Assembly (NCBI GenBank): GCA_029262115.1
Contig: JAJCZZ010000093.1
Span: 42,683 to 106,682 of the forward strand
Direction of reading: 5' to 3'
Origin: Gemmatimonadota bacterium
GTDB lineage: Bacteria > Gemmatimonadota > Gemmatimonadetes > Longimicrobiales > Gaopeijiaceae
DNA length: 64,000 nt
Shown: one piece after another, positions 50,700-60,459 of the stretch
How the letters are laid out: the number at the start of each line of letters is the position of its first letter
How positions within the stretch are numbered: the first letter of the stretch is position 1
Translations under genes and position numbers: made by a program
The notes under the pieces: generated by a model
The model's database searches: none
What the model saw: only the letters and a program-made list of their open reading frames with translations
What the model was told of the DNA's origin: nothing

Positions 50700-53332
50700 T
50701 GTCACGGATCTTGCTGCGCCTTTGGGCGCGAGGAGTGCCTTTGATCCACCGGAACCGGTGGATCGAGGAATGGGAAGCAGAGCTGGCCGCTCTCGAGCTT
50801 CGCGCCGCGAGTCGGTCGGGTTGGGCGCGCTGGTGGACGTCCACTCGCTTCGCCTGGGGTGCCCGGGCACACGCCTCCGAACTCGCACACCTACACGGGC
50901 AGGACGACGGGGGATCGATGGCGATGACGACGATGGGAAGAGATCTGAGATTCGCACTACGCTCGTTCGGGCGGGCGCCTGGATTCACCTTCGTGGCGGT
51001 GCTGACGTTGGCGCTCGGGATCGGGGCGACAACGACGATGTTCAGCGTGTTGGACGGCGTCGTCCTCCGACCCCTGCCGTATGACCGTCCGGACGAGCTG
51101 ATGATGATCGGGTCGTCGTCACGGCGCTTTCCAGGGCTCGCGCCCGTGGCGCCGGCGGACTTCACCGACTGGGGTGAGCAGAACACGACGTTCAGTCACA
51201 TGATCGCTACGGAGGGGTGGACGCTCGACCTGACGGATGCGGATCGGCCTGGCCGGATTTCGAGCGCGGCGGTCTCGGGCGGCTTCTTTGACATGTTGGG
51301 TGTTGCACTCATGCTGGGCAGGGGCGTCACGCCTCAGGACGATGTGCCAGACTCGGAGCCCGTCGTGGTCATGAGCCACGGGCTCTGGGAGCGCCGCTAC
51401 GGATCCGATCCGAATATCGTCGGCTCCACAGTGACGACCGTGGACCGAACGTTCACGGTCGTTGGCGTCATGCCGGAGTCCTTCGTTCACCCCGAGGCGC
51501 TGTGGTCCGAAGATGTGGAGTTGTGGCTGCCGACGTCGCAGACCGGCTCGAACATGACGACACGGAACGGGCGCTTTTTGCAGGTCATGGGCCGCCTGGC
51601 GCCGGAAGTGACGCTCTTTCAGGCACGTCAGGAGATGACTGCGATTGCCAGCGGGCTCGCCGAGGAATATCCGCAGAACCGGGACCGTGATACGCTCATC
51701 GAGCCACTCCAGGCGGAGACGATAGGCGATGTGCGTCAGGCCCTCGCCTTACTCATGGGCGCGGTGGGCATGCTGCTCCTGATCGCCTGCGTGAACGTGG
51801 CCAACCTCTTCATGGCGCGGGCGTCGGACCGTGGGCGTGAGATCGCCGTGCGCGTGGCCCTGGGTGCCGGGCGGGCACGCATTCGTGCCCAACTGCTGAC
51901 CGAGGGAGTAGTGCTGTCCCTGGGCGGGGGGCTCGCAGGTGTGGGCCTCGCGTACCTCGGCGTGTCCGCGTTTCGCGCGATCAACCCTGTCGGGATCCCG
52001 CGGGTGGAGTCCGTCACAGTCGACGCACGAATTCTCGGGTTCGCGTTCGTCGTTTCCGTGCTGACGGGGATCGCGTTCGCGCTCGCGCCGGCGCTTCGAC
52101 TGGGCCGTCTGGGTGCGCTGAGCGGGTTGCGTGACGGCACCCGCTCAGGGGGGAGTTCGGGCCTCGGTCGATCGAGGAACGTCCTCGTCGCCATGGAGAT
52201 GGGTCTCGCCGTCGTCCTCATGGTCGGCGCAGGGCTCTTCGTGAACAGCTTTCTGCGCCTGCAAAGCGTGGATCCGGGGTTCGATTCCGAAGATGCGGTG
52301 GCGATGGCTTTGACGCTGAACTCGGGGTACGGTGACACCGAGCAACAAGTGACGTTTTTCCGCCAACTGATGGAGCGCGTCGAGGCGTTGCGGGGGGTGC
52401 AGTCCGCGGCCTACACGTCCGCCCTCCCGTTGGCCGGTGACCGATATCTGACCGGCATCGTGCTGGAGGGTCGAGACCCGGACCCGTCGAATCCCGACGC
52501 GGCCGAGTACTCCACGACCAGCCCCGGCTTCTTTGCGACCATGGGCATCGACGTGGTCGCCGGACGAGAATTCACCCAACTCGACAATGCCGCTTCCGCG
52601 CGCGTGATGCTGGTCAACGAGACCTTCGTCCGACGCTACTGGCCGGGCGAAGATCCCATCGGAAAGCGCGTGTCGACGGGCCGGAGGGAGCCGGTGTGGC
52701 ACGACGTGGTCGGGGTCGTGGAAGATGTCAACCGTCGAGGCCTGGCCGAGCCCGCCACGCCTGAGATGTATCTCAGTCCTTTCCAGTCCGGGATTACGAA
52801 CGCGCAGGTCGTGGTGCGAACGGATGGAGATATTGCCGGGACCGTAACGGGCATGCGATCGGCCGTTCACGATCTCGACGCCGCACTTCCCATCGACTTC
52901 CGAACAGTCGACGAGTATGTGGCCCGGTCCGTTGATCAGCCGCAGTTCTATACGCAGCTCTTCAGCGCCTTCGCACTCGTCGCGCTCCTCCTGGCGGGCG
53001 TCGGCATCTACGGGACGATGTCGTATACGGTGGGCCAACGGACCCGCGAATTGGGTGTCCGACTCGCGCTTGGGGCCCAGGCGGGTGAGGTCACCCGCAT
53101 GGTCGCGCGACAGGGGCTACAGGTAGCAGCCGTCGGCCTCGCGCTTGGCCTCATCACCGCCGCTGCGGGTGCCCGAGTGCTGGAGAGCTTCCTGTTCGGA
53201 ATAAGCGCGCACGACCCGCTCACCTATGTCGCAGGGTCCCTCTTCCTGGCCGCCGTGGCCGCGACGGCGTGCTGGATTCCCGCACGACGGGCGGGACGAG
53301 CCGACCCGATGCGCGCGTTGCGGATGGAGTAG
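50699..53332 (+). CDS. ADOP-type FtsX/MacB-like permease (pair 4)
   Basis: 877 residues. The leader RLWARGVPLIHRNRWIEEWE, AELAALELRAASRSG parallels that of the 11213 permease, so these two pairs are probably duplicates. Then DLRFALRSFGRAPGFTFVAV, LLIACVNVANLFMARASDRG near 365 and GIYGTMSYTVGQRTRELGVR near 770; it ends PARRAGRADPMRALRME. No ATPase gene is adjacent. Confidence 0.92.
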   Translation: MSRILLRLWARGVPLIHRNRWIEEWEAELAALELRAASRSGWARWWTSTRFAWGARAHASELAHLHGQDDGGSMAMTTMGRDLRFALRSFGRAPGFTFVAVLTLALGIGATTTMFSVLDGVVLRPLPYDRPDELMMIGSSSRRFPGLAPVAPADFTDWGEQNTTFSHMIATEGWTLDLTDADRPGRISSAAVSGGFFDMLGVALMLGRGVTPQDDVPDSEPVVVMSHGLWERRYGSDPNIVGSTVTTVDRTFTVVGVMPESFVHPEALWSEDVELWLPTSQTGSNMTTRNGRFLQVMGRLAPEVTLFQARQEMTAIASGLAEEYPQNRDRDTLIEPLQAETIGDVRQALALLMGAVGMLLLIACVNVANLFMARASDRGREIAVRVALGAGRARIRAQLLTEGVVLSLGGGLAGVGLAYLGVSAFRAINPVGIPRVESVTVDARILGFAFVVSVLTGIAFALAPALRLGRLGALSGLRDGTRSGGSSGLGRSRNVLVAMEMGLAVVLMVGAGLFVNSFLRLQSVDPGFDSEDAVAMALTLNSGYGDTEQQVTFFRQLMERVEALRGVQSAAYTSALPLAGDRYLTGIVLEGRDPDPSNPDAAEYSTTSPGFFATMGIDVVAGREFTQLDNAASARVMLVNETFVRRYWPGEDPIGKRVSTGRREPVWHDVVGVVEDVNRRGLAEPATPEMYLSPFQSGITNAQVVVRTDGDIAGTVTGMRSAVHDLDAALPIDFRTVDEYVARSVDQPQFYTQLFSAFALVALLLAGVGIYGTMSYTVGQRTRELGVRLALGAQAGEVTRMVARQGLQVAAVGLALGLITAAAGARVLESFLFGISAHDPLTYVAGSLFLAAVAATACWIPARRAGRADPMRALRME

Positions 53333-53353
53333 TCGGGCGGCGGGACTGCTCCA

Positions 53354-53575
53354 TTACCGGCCGGTCACGACCCCCTTGTACACATCACCGTCGAAGATAT
53401 CCCATTCCACCACTGTATCTTCGCTCGACACTCCCTCAAACCGTCCGGACCGGTAGCGCCAGATCATTCGGCGGAGATAGGGGGCCCGAAGCTTGTCAGC
53501 ATGGATTCTCGATGGGTCCGGGACACGGGCCTCTTGAGCCGATAGATCGCCCGCCCAACCTGCGGCCAGCACCAT
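53354..53575 (-). CDS. Small protein with possible export signal
   Basis: 73 residues. MVLAAGWAGDLSAQEARVPD looks like a short signal peptide ending at AQE, followed by ADKLRAPYLRRMIWRYRSGR and VVEWDIFDGDVYKGVVTGR. I do not recognise it. It is convergent with the permease and downstream of the cysteine-synthase-like gene. Confidence 0.4.
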   Translation of the reverse strand: MVLAAGWAGDLSAQEARVPDPSRIHADKLRAPYLRRMIWRYRSGRFEGVSSEDTVVEWDIFDGDVYKGVVTGR

Positions 53576-53620
53576 GAGCCCCCCGCCACTTTCGCGTCCG
53601 GTGTCCGAGGGACCCGCCGC

Positions 53621-54589
53621 TCACCGGGTCGCCTCCGAGTGATTTTCCCGTGCCCGATACAGTTCGGTCGACAAGTACTTGATTCCCGAATCGCACATGA
53701 CCGTCACCACGGTCGCGTCGGGTCCCAGTTCTGTGCCCACTCGAATTGCGGCGAGGAGGTTGGCTCCTGTCGACGTTCCGGCCAAAAGGCCCTCCGACTG
53801 GGCGAGCCGCCTGGACATCCCCATGGCGTCGGCGGTGGAGGTCGTTTCAATGCGGTCGATCGGCTCGGGAGTCCACAGCGGAACCACGAAGCCCGCGCCA
53901 GCACCCTCGATTCGATGCACCCCTGTCGGGCCACCGGATAATACTGCCGACTCGGCCGGCTCGACTGCCACCGTCAGAACGGATGCCTTCTTCGACTTCA
54001 GGTACTCCGAGACGCCCCGGCAGGAAGCGGCGGTCCCCGTCATCTGAACGAAGGCGTCGATTTTGCCTCTCGTTTGATCCCAGATCTCCGCCCCCATCCG
54101 ATGGTAGGCGGACAGCTGATCCGTGTTGGCTAATTGATCGGTCCAGAAACCCCCGGTCCGTTCTGTGATCCGACGCGCGGCTTCGATCATGGTGCGCGTG
54201 AGTGCCTCGTCCATCCCTCCGTCGTCGCTCTCAACCAGCGCCAGATTCGCGCCCAATGCTGCCATGTGGGTCCGCTTCTCAACGCTGAACGCGTCGGAGG
54301 TTACGATGCTGAGCGTGTAGCCTTTGACGGCGCAGACCAGGGCGAGGGATACTCCGGTACTCCCTCCCGTGTACTCGACAACATGTCCACCCGGAGAGAG
54401 CCGTCCGTCTCGCTCTCCGGCCTCGATCATGGCGAGGGCCATGCGGTCCTTCATACTGCCGGTGGGGTTTTCGGCCTCGATCTTCAGGAAGACCCGGGCG
54501 CACTCGGAAGGGACCACCCGCCGAAGCTCGAGCAGCCCCGTATCGCCGATTCGGTCCAGGATCCCCGTCCCAAGTCGTGGGGCGGTCAT
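53621..54589 (-). CDS. Cysteine synthase-family PLP enzyme
   Basis: 322 residues from ATG 54589 with GAAGGAGGTGG upstream. PLP lysine Lys47 in NPTGSMKDRMA, substrate loop TGGSTGVSLALVCAVKGYTL, phosphate-binding GTAASCRGVSEYL and LAGTSTGANLLAAIRV are conserved. The consensus fold type II enzyme makes cysteine or a related amino acid by beta-replacement; whether it is a true CysK or CysM or cleaves cystathionine cannot be told. Divergent from the MarR regulator. Confidence 0.9.
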   Translation of the reverse strand: MTAPRLGTGILDRIGDTGLLELRRVVPSECARVFLKIEAENPTGSMKDRMALAMIEAGERDGRLSPGGHVVEYTGGSTGVSLALVCAVKGYTLSIVTSDAFSVEKRTHMAALGANLALVESDDGGMDEALTRTMIEAARRITERTGGFWTDQLANTDQLSAYHRMGAEIWDQTRGKIDAFVQMTGTAASCRGVSEYLKSKKASVLTVAVEPAESAVLSGGPTGVHRIEGAGAGFVVPLWTPEPIDRIETTSTADAMGMSRRLAQSEGLLAGTSTGANLLAAIRVGTELGPDATVVTVMCDSGIKYLSTELYRARENHSEATR

Positions 54590-54697
54590 GACGCCACCTC
54601 CTTCGCCGACCCGACCACCTCGGATGTTGGCCTGGGAGAGGGCACGAGCAAGATCGTGGACACAGCGCCTCCGAGATGCGTTAGATTCGAACATCAA

Positions 54698-54719
54698 TAG
54701 ATGACTATTTAGCCATCTA
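54698..54719. promoter_or_regulatory. Inverted repeat in the cysteine-synthase/marR divergent promoter
   Basis: TAGATG (54698-54703) and CATCTA (54714-54719) with a 10-base AT-rich spacer sit a few bases upstream of the MarR start. MarR proteins bind such dyads; both divergent genes could be controlled. Confidence 0.55.
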
Positions 54720-54724
54720 CGTAA

Positions 54725-55282
54725 ATGTCAACATATCAACGCGATTTCGCTTCGGAGATGGGCTCGCTGGGGCTTTGCCTTCGCCTCAAACGGTTGGGTG
54801 AGCAGATCACGCAGGACGCGAGACGGCTCTATCGGGAACTGAACCTGGATATCGAGCCGGGCTGGAACTCGATCCTGCTGATGCTCGAGCAGGAGCCCCA
54901 GGGCCTGGGGGTGTCCCAGATCGCGCGAAATCTGGGGATCAGTCATCCGTCGGCGAGCGTGACGGTCCGACAACTCGTCACGCGCGGCTACGTGGATCTA
55001 GCTTCGGATCCGTCGGACGGTCGCCGGAGGGTGGTACAGCTTTCGGACAAAGCAGTCGCCGAGCTTCCCGAGTTCAAGAGGATTTGGGACGCTTTCGAAA
55101 GATCAATGCAGGACGTCATCAACGCTGCGGGGGACAACGTCTTCGAGGTCATCGCAGGACTCGAGTCGGAACTCCGCAACCGATCGATGGACGAGCGCAC
55201 CATGGATCAGATCGACCTGGTGGTGCAGCACCACGGGCCGGCCGAAGCCCGGCCGGCCCTCACTGAGGACTCGACCGGATGA
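54725..55282 (+). CDS. MarR-family transcriptional regulator
   Basis: 185 residues. LCLRLKRLGEQITQDARRLY, EPGWNSILLMLEQEPQGLGV, ISHPSASVTVRQLVTRGYVD, RRRVVQLSDKAVAELPEFKR give the MarR winged helix. A following lipoprotein gene starts within its stop codon (ATGA), so the regulator and lipoprotein are co-translated. Confidence 0.9.
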   Translation: MSTYQRDFASEMGSLGLCLRLKRLGEQITQDARRLYRELNLDIEPGWNSILLMLEQEPQGLGVSQIARNLGISHPSASVTVRQLVTRGYVDLASDPSDGRRRVVQLSDKAVAELPEFKRIWDAFERSMQDVINAAGDNVFEVIAGLESELRNRSMDERTMDQIDLVVQHHGPAEARPALTEDSTG

Positions 55283-55800
55283 ACCGTTGGAGTTTGAGAA
55301 TCCGCGTCGGCAGAGGCCGTCTCCGCCATAGGCTCGTGCGGGCGCTGCCGATCTGCTTGGTGGCCACCGCCTGCCAGGCCGGCCCTGACGCCGCAGAGTT
55401 CACGACCGAACAGGTCGCCCTGGATGTGGAAGCCCACGTCCGGCGATTTGAACGCGCGAACTCCACGCTGGATTCGAACGAGATCGTGTCGCTTCTATGG
55501 CCCGAGTTCCGAATGCGTGTCGATGGCCGGTGGACGCAGTACGGGGACGTGGTCGAAGGGTCGCGCGAGTACATGGGTAGCCTGAGCGCGTTCCACACGG
55601 TCTGGACGGACCTCCAGGTTGTGCCGCTTTCGAGTCGCTTCGCGGTCGCCTCGTTTTCCTTCCGAGATTCGGTCATCGCGAGCGACGGAACGGTCACCCT
55701 CGCACAGGGTCCCACGTCCCTGGTCTGGGAACGTCGCGGCGGCACATGGAAGATGATTTTCGGTGATGCTGATCATTACCCGGTCGTCACCGCTCGCTAA
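55279..55800 (+). CDS. NTF2/SnoaL-like lipoprotein
   Basis: 173 residues. An Arg-rich start and lipobox (LPICLVATAC) suggest an exported lipoprotein. The body is an NTF2-like fold: LDSNEIVSLLWPEFRMRVDG, SREYMGSLSAFHTVWTDLQV, TSLVWERRGGTWKMIFGDAD. Ligand unknown. It follows marR with a four-base overlap; the amidohydrolase starts 64 bases later. Confidence 0.8.
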   Translation: MNRWSLRIRVGRGRLRHRLVRALPICLVATACQAGPDAAEFTTEQVALDVEAHVRRFERANSTLDSNEIVSLLWPEFRMRVDGRWTQYGDVVEGSREYMGSLSAFHTVWTDLQVVPLSSRFAVASFSFRDSVIASDGTVTLAQGPTSLVWERRGGTWKMIFGDADHYPVVTAR

Positions 55801-55864
55801 CCACCGACGGATAGATTGAGTGAGGTAGACTTCAGGATGGCGCGCCACACGAGAGGAAGAAGAC

Positions 55865-57268
55865 ATGAGTAGACGGCGGTGGGGATGGACCAGATCAGCG
55901 GCCTCGGGACTCGGGCTCGCGCTCCTGACCGGCTGCGCAGGCGCGCAGACCGTGCCGTCCGACGCGACGGCTTTCGTGGACGTGACCATCCTCCCCATGG
56001 ACCGGCCCGGGGCGGTCTCAGGGCAGACCGTGATCGTTGACGACGACCGCATCACCGCGGTGGGCCCGTCCGCGAGCACGCCTGTTCCCGCCGGCGCGAC
56101 CGTTATCGACGGCGACGGTCGCTACCTGATGCCCGGCCTCGCGGAAATGCATGCGCATGTTCCTCCGGGGTCGAATCCCGATCGCCAGGCGCTGGAGGAC
56201 ATCCTGTTCCTCTACATCGCCAACGGCATCACCACGATCCGGGGGATGCTCGGAAGTCCGTATCAGATCGAGCTCGCCAACGAGCTGGAGCGCGGAGAGA
56301 TGCTCGGCCCCACGTTCTACGCGGCAGCGCCCTCCATCAACGGAAACAGCGCGCCCAATCCGGCCGCTGCGGCGCGCCTCATCCGTGAGCACGCGGCCCT
56401 CGGATACGATCTTCAGAAGATCCATCCGGGCGTCTCGAGGGCCACTTGGGACCGGATGGTCGAGGTGGCCGAGGAGGTCGGCTTGACGTACGGAGGACAC
56501 GTCCCGACGGACGTGGGCCTCCTCCATGCGATGGAAACGGGGATGTCGACGGTCGACCACCTCGATGGGTATGTCCGCGCGGTCGCTGGCGACGACGTCC
56601 AGTCCCAGGTCAACGCGGGCGCGATCGAACTCGATGCCCTGAGTTCGGACCCCGCCGCGTACGACCCGGAGATCGAACGGATCGTCGCGCGCACGATCCA
56701 GCACGACGTTTATGTGGTGCCTACGATGTATCTCTGGGACAACCTCTACGGAGCCGGCGACACCGATGCGATTCTCTCCGCGCCGGACATGCGGTACGTG
56801 TCGCGGCAGCAACGCGACGCGTGGAGGCGACAGGCGGCCGGACGGCCCGAGGTCAGCGACAGCGCCCGCGAGCGATTCCTTACGCTTCGGAGACGCATCC
56901 TCGATCGCCTGGCCGACGGCGGTGCAGGTATTCTGATGGGTACGGATTCACCGCAGATGTTCAACGTCCCGGGCTTCGCTCTCCATCGCGAGTTGCGGGT
57001 CATGGAAGACGCGGGGATGACCCGCCAGCAGATCCTGGAGAGCGGCACCGTCACCGTCAGCCGATACGTGGGAGACCATCTCGAATTGGATGACCGCTTT
57101 GGAACGATCGAGGCGGGGAACCGCGCCGATCTGGTGCTTTTGGACGCGAACCCTCTGGACGACCTCGACAACCTCACGCGGCGCGTGGGCGTGATGGTCC
57201 GCGGGCGGTGGATCGGACGGGATGAGATCGACGCGGGGCTGACGGAACTGGAGCAGCGGATGCGCTGA
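55865..57268 (+). CDS. Amidohydrolase lipoprotein
   Basis: 467 residues. Lipobox LLTGC (Cys24). Metal-site motifs in order: His96-Ala-His98 in GLAEMHAHV, likely carboxylated Lys in YDLQKIHPG, His in YGGHVPT and in TVDHLDGY, and Asp in LMGTDSPQM. It ends with the imidazolonepropionase-like RADLVLLDANPLDDL segment. This subgroup hydrolyses cyclic amides or dipeptides (Xaa-Pro-type) outside the cytoplasm; the substrate here is unknown. GAGGAAG precedes the ATG. Confidence 0.9.
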   Translation: MSRRRWGWTRSAASGLGLALLTGCAGAQTVPSDATAFVDVTILPMDRPGAVSGQTVIVDDDRITAVGPSASTPVPAGATVIDGDGRYLMPGLAEMHAHVPPGSNPDRQALEDILFLYIANGITTIRGMLGSPYQIELANELERGEMLGPTFYAAAPSINGNSAPNPAAAARLIREHAALGYDLQKIHPGVSRATWDRMVEVAEEVGLTYGGHVPTDVGLLHAMETGMSTVDHLDGYVRAVAGDDVQSQVNAGAIELDALSSDPAAYDPEIERIVARTIQHDVYVVPTMYLWDNLYGAGDTDAILSAPDMRYVSRQQRDAWRRQAAGRPEVSDSARERFLTLRRRILDRLADGGAGILMGTDSPQMFNVPGFALHRELRVMEDAGMTRQQILESGTVTVSRYVGDHLELDDRFGTIEAGNRADLVLLDANPLDDLDNLTRRVGVMVRGRWIGRDEIDAGLTELEQRMR

Positions 57269-57314
57269 CCGACCGGCTTCAGAAGACGGGACGGGAGCCG
57301 ACCATCGTGCGCGG

Positions 57315-57686
57315 TCATCCTCCGGAGTCCGCGAGCAGGTCACGACCGCGTGCAAACGACACGACGGCGTCCATGCGCCGGAGTTCGGCCCTGAGTTGGG
57401 TACGGCCCTCGGCCGTGAGAGAGTAGAATCGCCGGGGCGGGCCTCCTGAGCTTCCCGCGTATCCCCGCGGTGGGTCGACCTCGGCAATCCAGTCCCGTCC
57501 GACCAGGCGATGGATCGCTTCGTAGAGCGTGCCGGAGCCGAGGCGGACCCGTCCCTCGGTGCGCTCCTCGACGCTCTGTTTGATGCCGTACCCGTGAAGC
57601 GGCCCGTCGACGAGCGACAACAGGATCTGAAGCGTACGCGTGGTCATGGGACCGGTCGTGGTGGAACGTGCGTGCCGGGCGCTCAT
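57315..57686 (-). CDS. PadR-family transcriptional regulator (pair 5)
   Basis: 123 residues from ATG 57686 with GGAGGAAGG upstream. TLQILLSLVDGPLHGYGIKQ, RLGSGTLYEAIHRLVGRDWI and PRRFYSLTAEGRTQLRAELR are PadR motifs. Here the regulator follows the permease, overlapping its stop as ATGA, the reverse of pairs 1-4. Confidence 0.92.
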   Translation of the reverse strand: MSARHARSTTTGPMTTRTLQILLSLVDGPLHGYGIKQSVEERTEGRVRLGSGTLYEAIHRLVGRDWIAEVDPPRGYAGSSGGPPRRFYSLTAEGRTQLRAELRRMDAVVSFARGRDLLADSGG

Positions 57687-60343
57687 CCTTCCTCCCGCAA
57701 CGTATCGAGAAGGTCGACGCAACTGGCGCGGTGCGCCGGGAGCCACGCCGCGAAGACGCCTGCCAAGAATACGAACACACCTACGACGGTGTACGTCTGA
57801 AGGTCGCCGGGATCGATGGTCACGAGTAGCTCGGAAAGCACGCGTGAACCCAATGCCGCCACCACGAGCCCGACGGCGACACCCAATCCAACCACCCCAG
57901 CGGAGTGGACGATCACCCTTCCAACGACGCTCGACCGACCGGCGCCGAGAACCCGCCGGATCCCGATCTCACGGGTGCGAAGGCGGGTGGCGTATGCTGT
58001 CGTCCCGTAAACGCCCACGAGCGCGAGAGCGAGCGCGATGAGCGCGAATGCGCTGAACAGCCCGGTGTAGAAACGGGAACGGCCGAGTGCGTCGCGCGAC
58101 AGCGACGCCACCGTGCGCACCTCCATGATCGGAAGGCCCGGGTCGAGACGCCGTACCAGCGCTCGCAGGGCAGGGGCGATGCGGGCCGGATCACCTTTGG
58201 TGCGGACGACGAGTTCGAGGTGATCCCGCGGCTCCGCGGCGAAAGGAACGAACAGTTGCGGCGTCGCGTCCACCCCCGGACGGCTGCGGACATCGGCGAC
58301 GACCCCGACTACATCGTATCCGCCCTCATCGTCGATACCCGGTGCGCCGGATTTCACGTAGCGACCGACGGGTGCCTCGCCCGGCCAGTACGTGCGCGCG
58401 AACGCTTCGTTGACCACAGCCACGGCAGCGCTTCCGTCCATCTCGGCCGGAGAGAGCCACCGCCCGTCCACCATCCGCATGCCCATCACCCCGGAGTAGT
58501 CCCCCAGGAAGGGGACCACCGGCACCAACGCACCTCCCTCCAGCTCCTCGTGGCCCTCCGGAGTGAAGATGGAGACAATACCCGGTGGCCCGTAGGGGAT
58601 CTCCGAAGCCAAGGCGGCAGTCTCAACGCCGGGAAGTCCGCCTGCGCCCTCCAGCAACTCCGTCCAGAACGGTTCAGCCGCCGCCCGCTCGTCACCCGCG
58701 GGGCGACCGTCCAGGTCGACGACCATCCCGATCAGACCGTCCGTTCGGAACCCGGGGTCCTCGCCAGCCACGCGCAGGAGGTCGTGCGTGACCAGCCCGG
58801 CCCCTATCACGAGTACGACGGAGAGCGCCGTCTGGATGAGCACGAAGACTCCGCGGATCCGGCCCTCCTCCCTCGATGCACTGGCGCCTCGGGCCAACCG
58901 TGCGGAGCCAGCGAGCGAGCCCTGGCGCGCCCCTCGGACCGCCGGCAGGAGCCCAAAGATCAGAACGGTCACGAGGGAAACCCCGAACGCGAAGGCGAGG
59001 CTACGCACGTCGACCGCCGCCTCGCCGATCCTCGGAAGCCCTTCCGGGGCGTAGCGCCGAAACAGTGCCACACCTCCGAACGCGAGCGTGGCGCCCCCCA
59101 TCCCACCTGTGACGGCCAGAAGTGAACTCTCCGCCAGTAGCTGCCGAACGAGCCGCCTCTGTCCGGCACCCAGCGCCGCCCGCACCGCAAATTCGCGGGA
59201 ACGCTCGGCTGCGCGGGCGAGCAGAAGGCTGGAGACGTTGGCGCATGCGATCAGGAGAAGAAGAACGACCGCCGCAAGAGCATGGCCAAGTGTCGACCCG
59301 ATGTCTCCCACCACGTACCGGCGGAGGTCGACCGCTCCGGCGCCGGTTACGAAGATCGGCCCTCCGTCTCCGTAGACCTCCGCCACGATACGACGTGCGT
59401 GGTCGTCCAACTCCTTCAGCGTCGCCCCGGGGCGCAAGCGGGCCACGATGTTGACGAAGAACGATCCGCTGGCCCGTTCGCCTCGCGGGTCGACCGGCAA
59501 CCAGACGTCCCCACCTCCCATGAAACCTTGGGGCGCAACCGGACCTGCTTCCACGACACCGACCACAGTATACGGCTGGTCGTCGAGTCTGATCGTCGAA
59601 CCGACCACCGCGGGATCACCCCCGAAACGCTGACGCCAGAAGCCGTGCCCGAGCGCGACGACCGGGGGAGCACCCGGCATGTGGTCGGATTCCGACAACA
59701 GCCTTCCGACGGCGGGTCGTGCGCCGAAGAAACGAAAGTAGTCGGCGCTGACCAAAGAGAGCCCGACCCGGACGGGATCACCCCGCCCGACGAAGATCGC
59801 GCCACCTCCCGCGACCCCGACCACCGACTCCGCCGGGCCGGGTGCTTCTATAAGCGCCGCGAGCATCGCGGGACTGGACACCCCGACCTCGTCGGGAGCG
59901 TGCCGGAAACGGGCTCCAACCCGCGCCATCCGGTTCGCGTCCTCGTACGGCAGGGGGCGCAGAGCGATCCGATCCAGGACGGTAAAGACGGCGGTCGTGG
60001 CTCCGATGCCCAACGCGAGCGTCATCGTCGCGAAGAGAACGAAGGTCGGAGCACGTCGTAGCGTCCGAAGTCCGTTCTTGAAGTCCTCCACCAGCATCTC
60101 CATGCCCATCCTCCCTTCCCGGCCTTTGGCGAGGCGGACCGCCATCGAGGCTTGAATGTGATCCAGGACGATCTGACCCAGAAAGACAAGGCCGCCGCCG
60201 TCCGAAGCGCGCCGTTCCTCCTCGAAGAGCAACTCCATCTCCCGCCCGTACCGCGCCCGGTACTCGCTCGGGTACAGACGGAGCAGGAGCCTGAAGAGGC
60301 GGCTCCGAGGCAGGGGTTCCGGCATGGGGTCTCCCGGTTTCAT
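57683..60343 (-). CDS. ADOP-type FtsX/MacB-like permease (pair 5)
   Basis: 886 residues. The soluble leader (LPRSRLFRLLLRLYPSEYRA, RYGREMELLFEEERRASDGG) is typical of one ADOP subgroup. Then DFKNGLRTLRRAPTFVLFAT, LLLIACANVSSLLLARAAER near 380 and YGTTAYATRLRTREIGIRRV near 790. Lacks an adjacent ATPase. It leads a two-gene unit with its PadR second. Confidence 0.92.
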   Translation of the reverse strand: MKPGDPMPEPLPRSRLFRLLLRLYPSEYRARYGREMELLFEEERRASDGGGLVFLGQIVLDHIQASMAVRLAKGREGRMGMEMLVEDFKNGLRTLRRAPTFVLFATMTLALGIGATTAVFTVLDRIALRPLPYEDANRMARVGARFRHAPDEVGVSSPAMLAALIEAPGPAESVVGVAGGGAIFVGRGDPVRVGLSLVSADYFRFFGARPAVGRLLSESDHMPGAPPVVALGHGFWRQRFGGDPAVVGSTIRLDDQPYTVVGVVEAGPVAPQGFMGGGDVWLPVDPRGERASGSFFVNIVARLRPGATLKELDDHARRIVAEVYGDGGPIFVTGAGAVDLRRYVVGDIGSTLGHALAAVVLLLLIACANVSSLLLARAAERSREFAVRAALGAGQRRLVRQLLAESSLLAVTGGMGGATLAFGGVALFRRYAPEGLPRIGEAAVDVRSLAFAFGVSLVTVLIFGLLPAVRGARQGSLAGSARLARGASASREEGRIRGVFVLIQTALSVVLVIGAGLVTHDLLRVAGEDPGFRTDGLIGMVVDLDGRPAGDERAAAEPFWTELLEGAGGLPGVETAALASEIPYGPPGIVSIFTPEGHEELEGGALVPVVPFLGDYSGVMGMRMVDGRWLSPAEMDGSAAVAVVNEAFARTYWPGEAPVGRYVKSGAPGIDDEGGYDVVGVVADVRSRPGVDATPQLFVPFAAEPRDHLELVVRTKGDPARIAPALRALVRRLDPGLPIMEVRTVASLSRDALGRSRFYTGLFSAFALIALALALVGVYGTTAYATRLRTREIGIRRVLGAGRSSVVGRVIVHSAGVVGLGVAVGLVVAALGSRVLSELLVTIDPGDLQTYTVVGVFVFLAGVFAAWLPAHRASCVDLLDTLREEG

Positions 60344-60459
60344 CGGCTCGCAAACACTGTCGGGTTCCGACTGTCGTCGACCGACATAGTGGCGAGGCGT
60401 AGTGCACGGCGCAACCCCGCGTGCGCAGCGATGGGCGGCCTTCTGACGGCCTTCGACCC

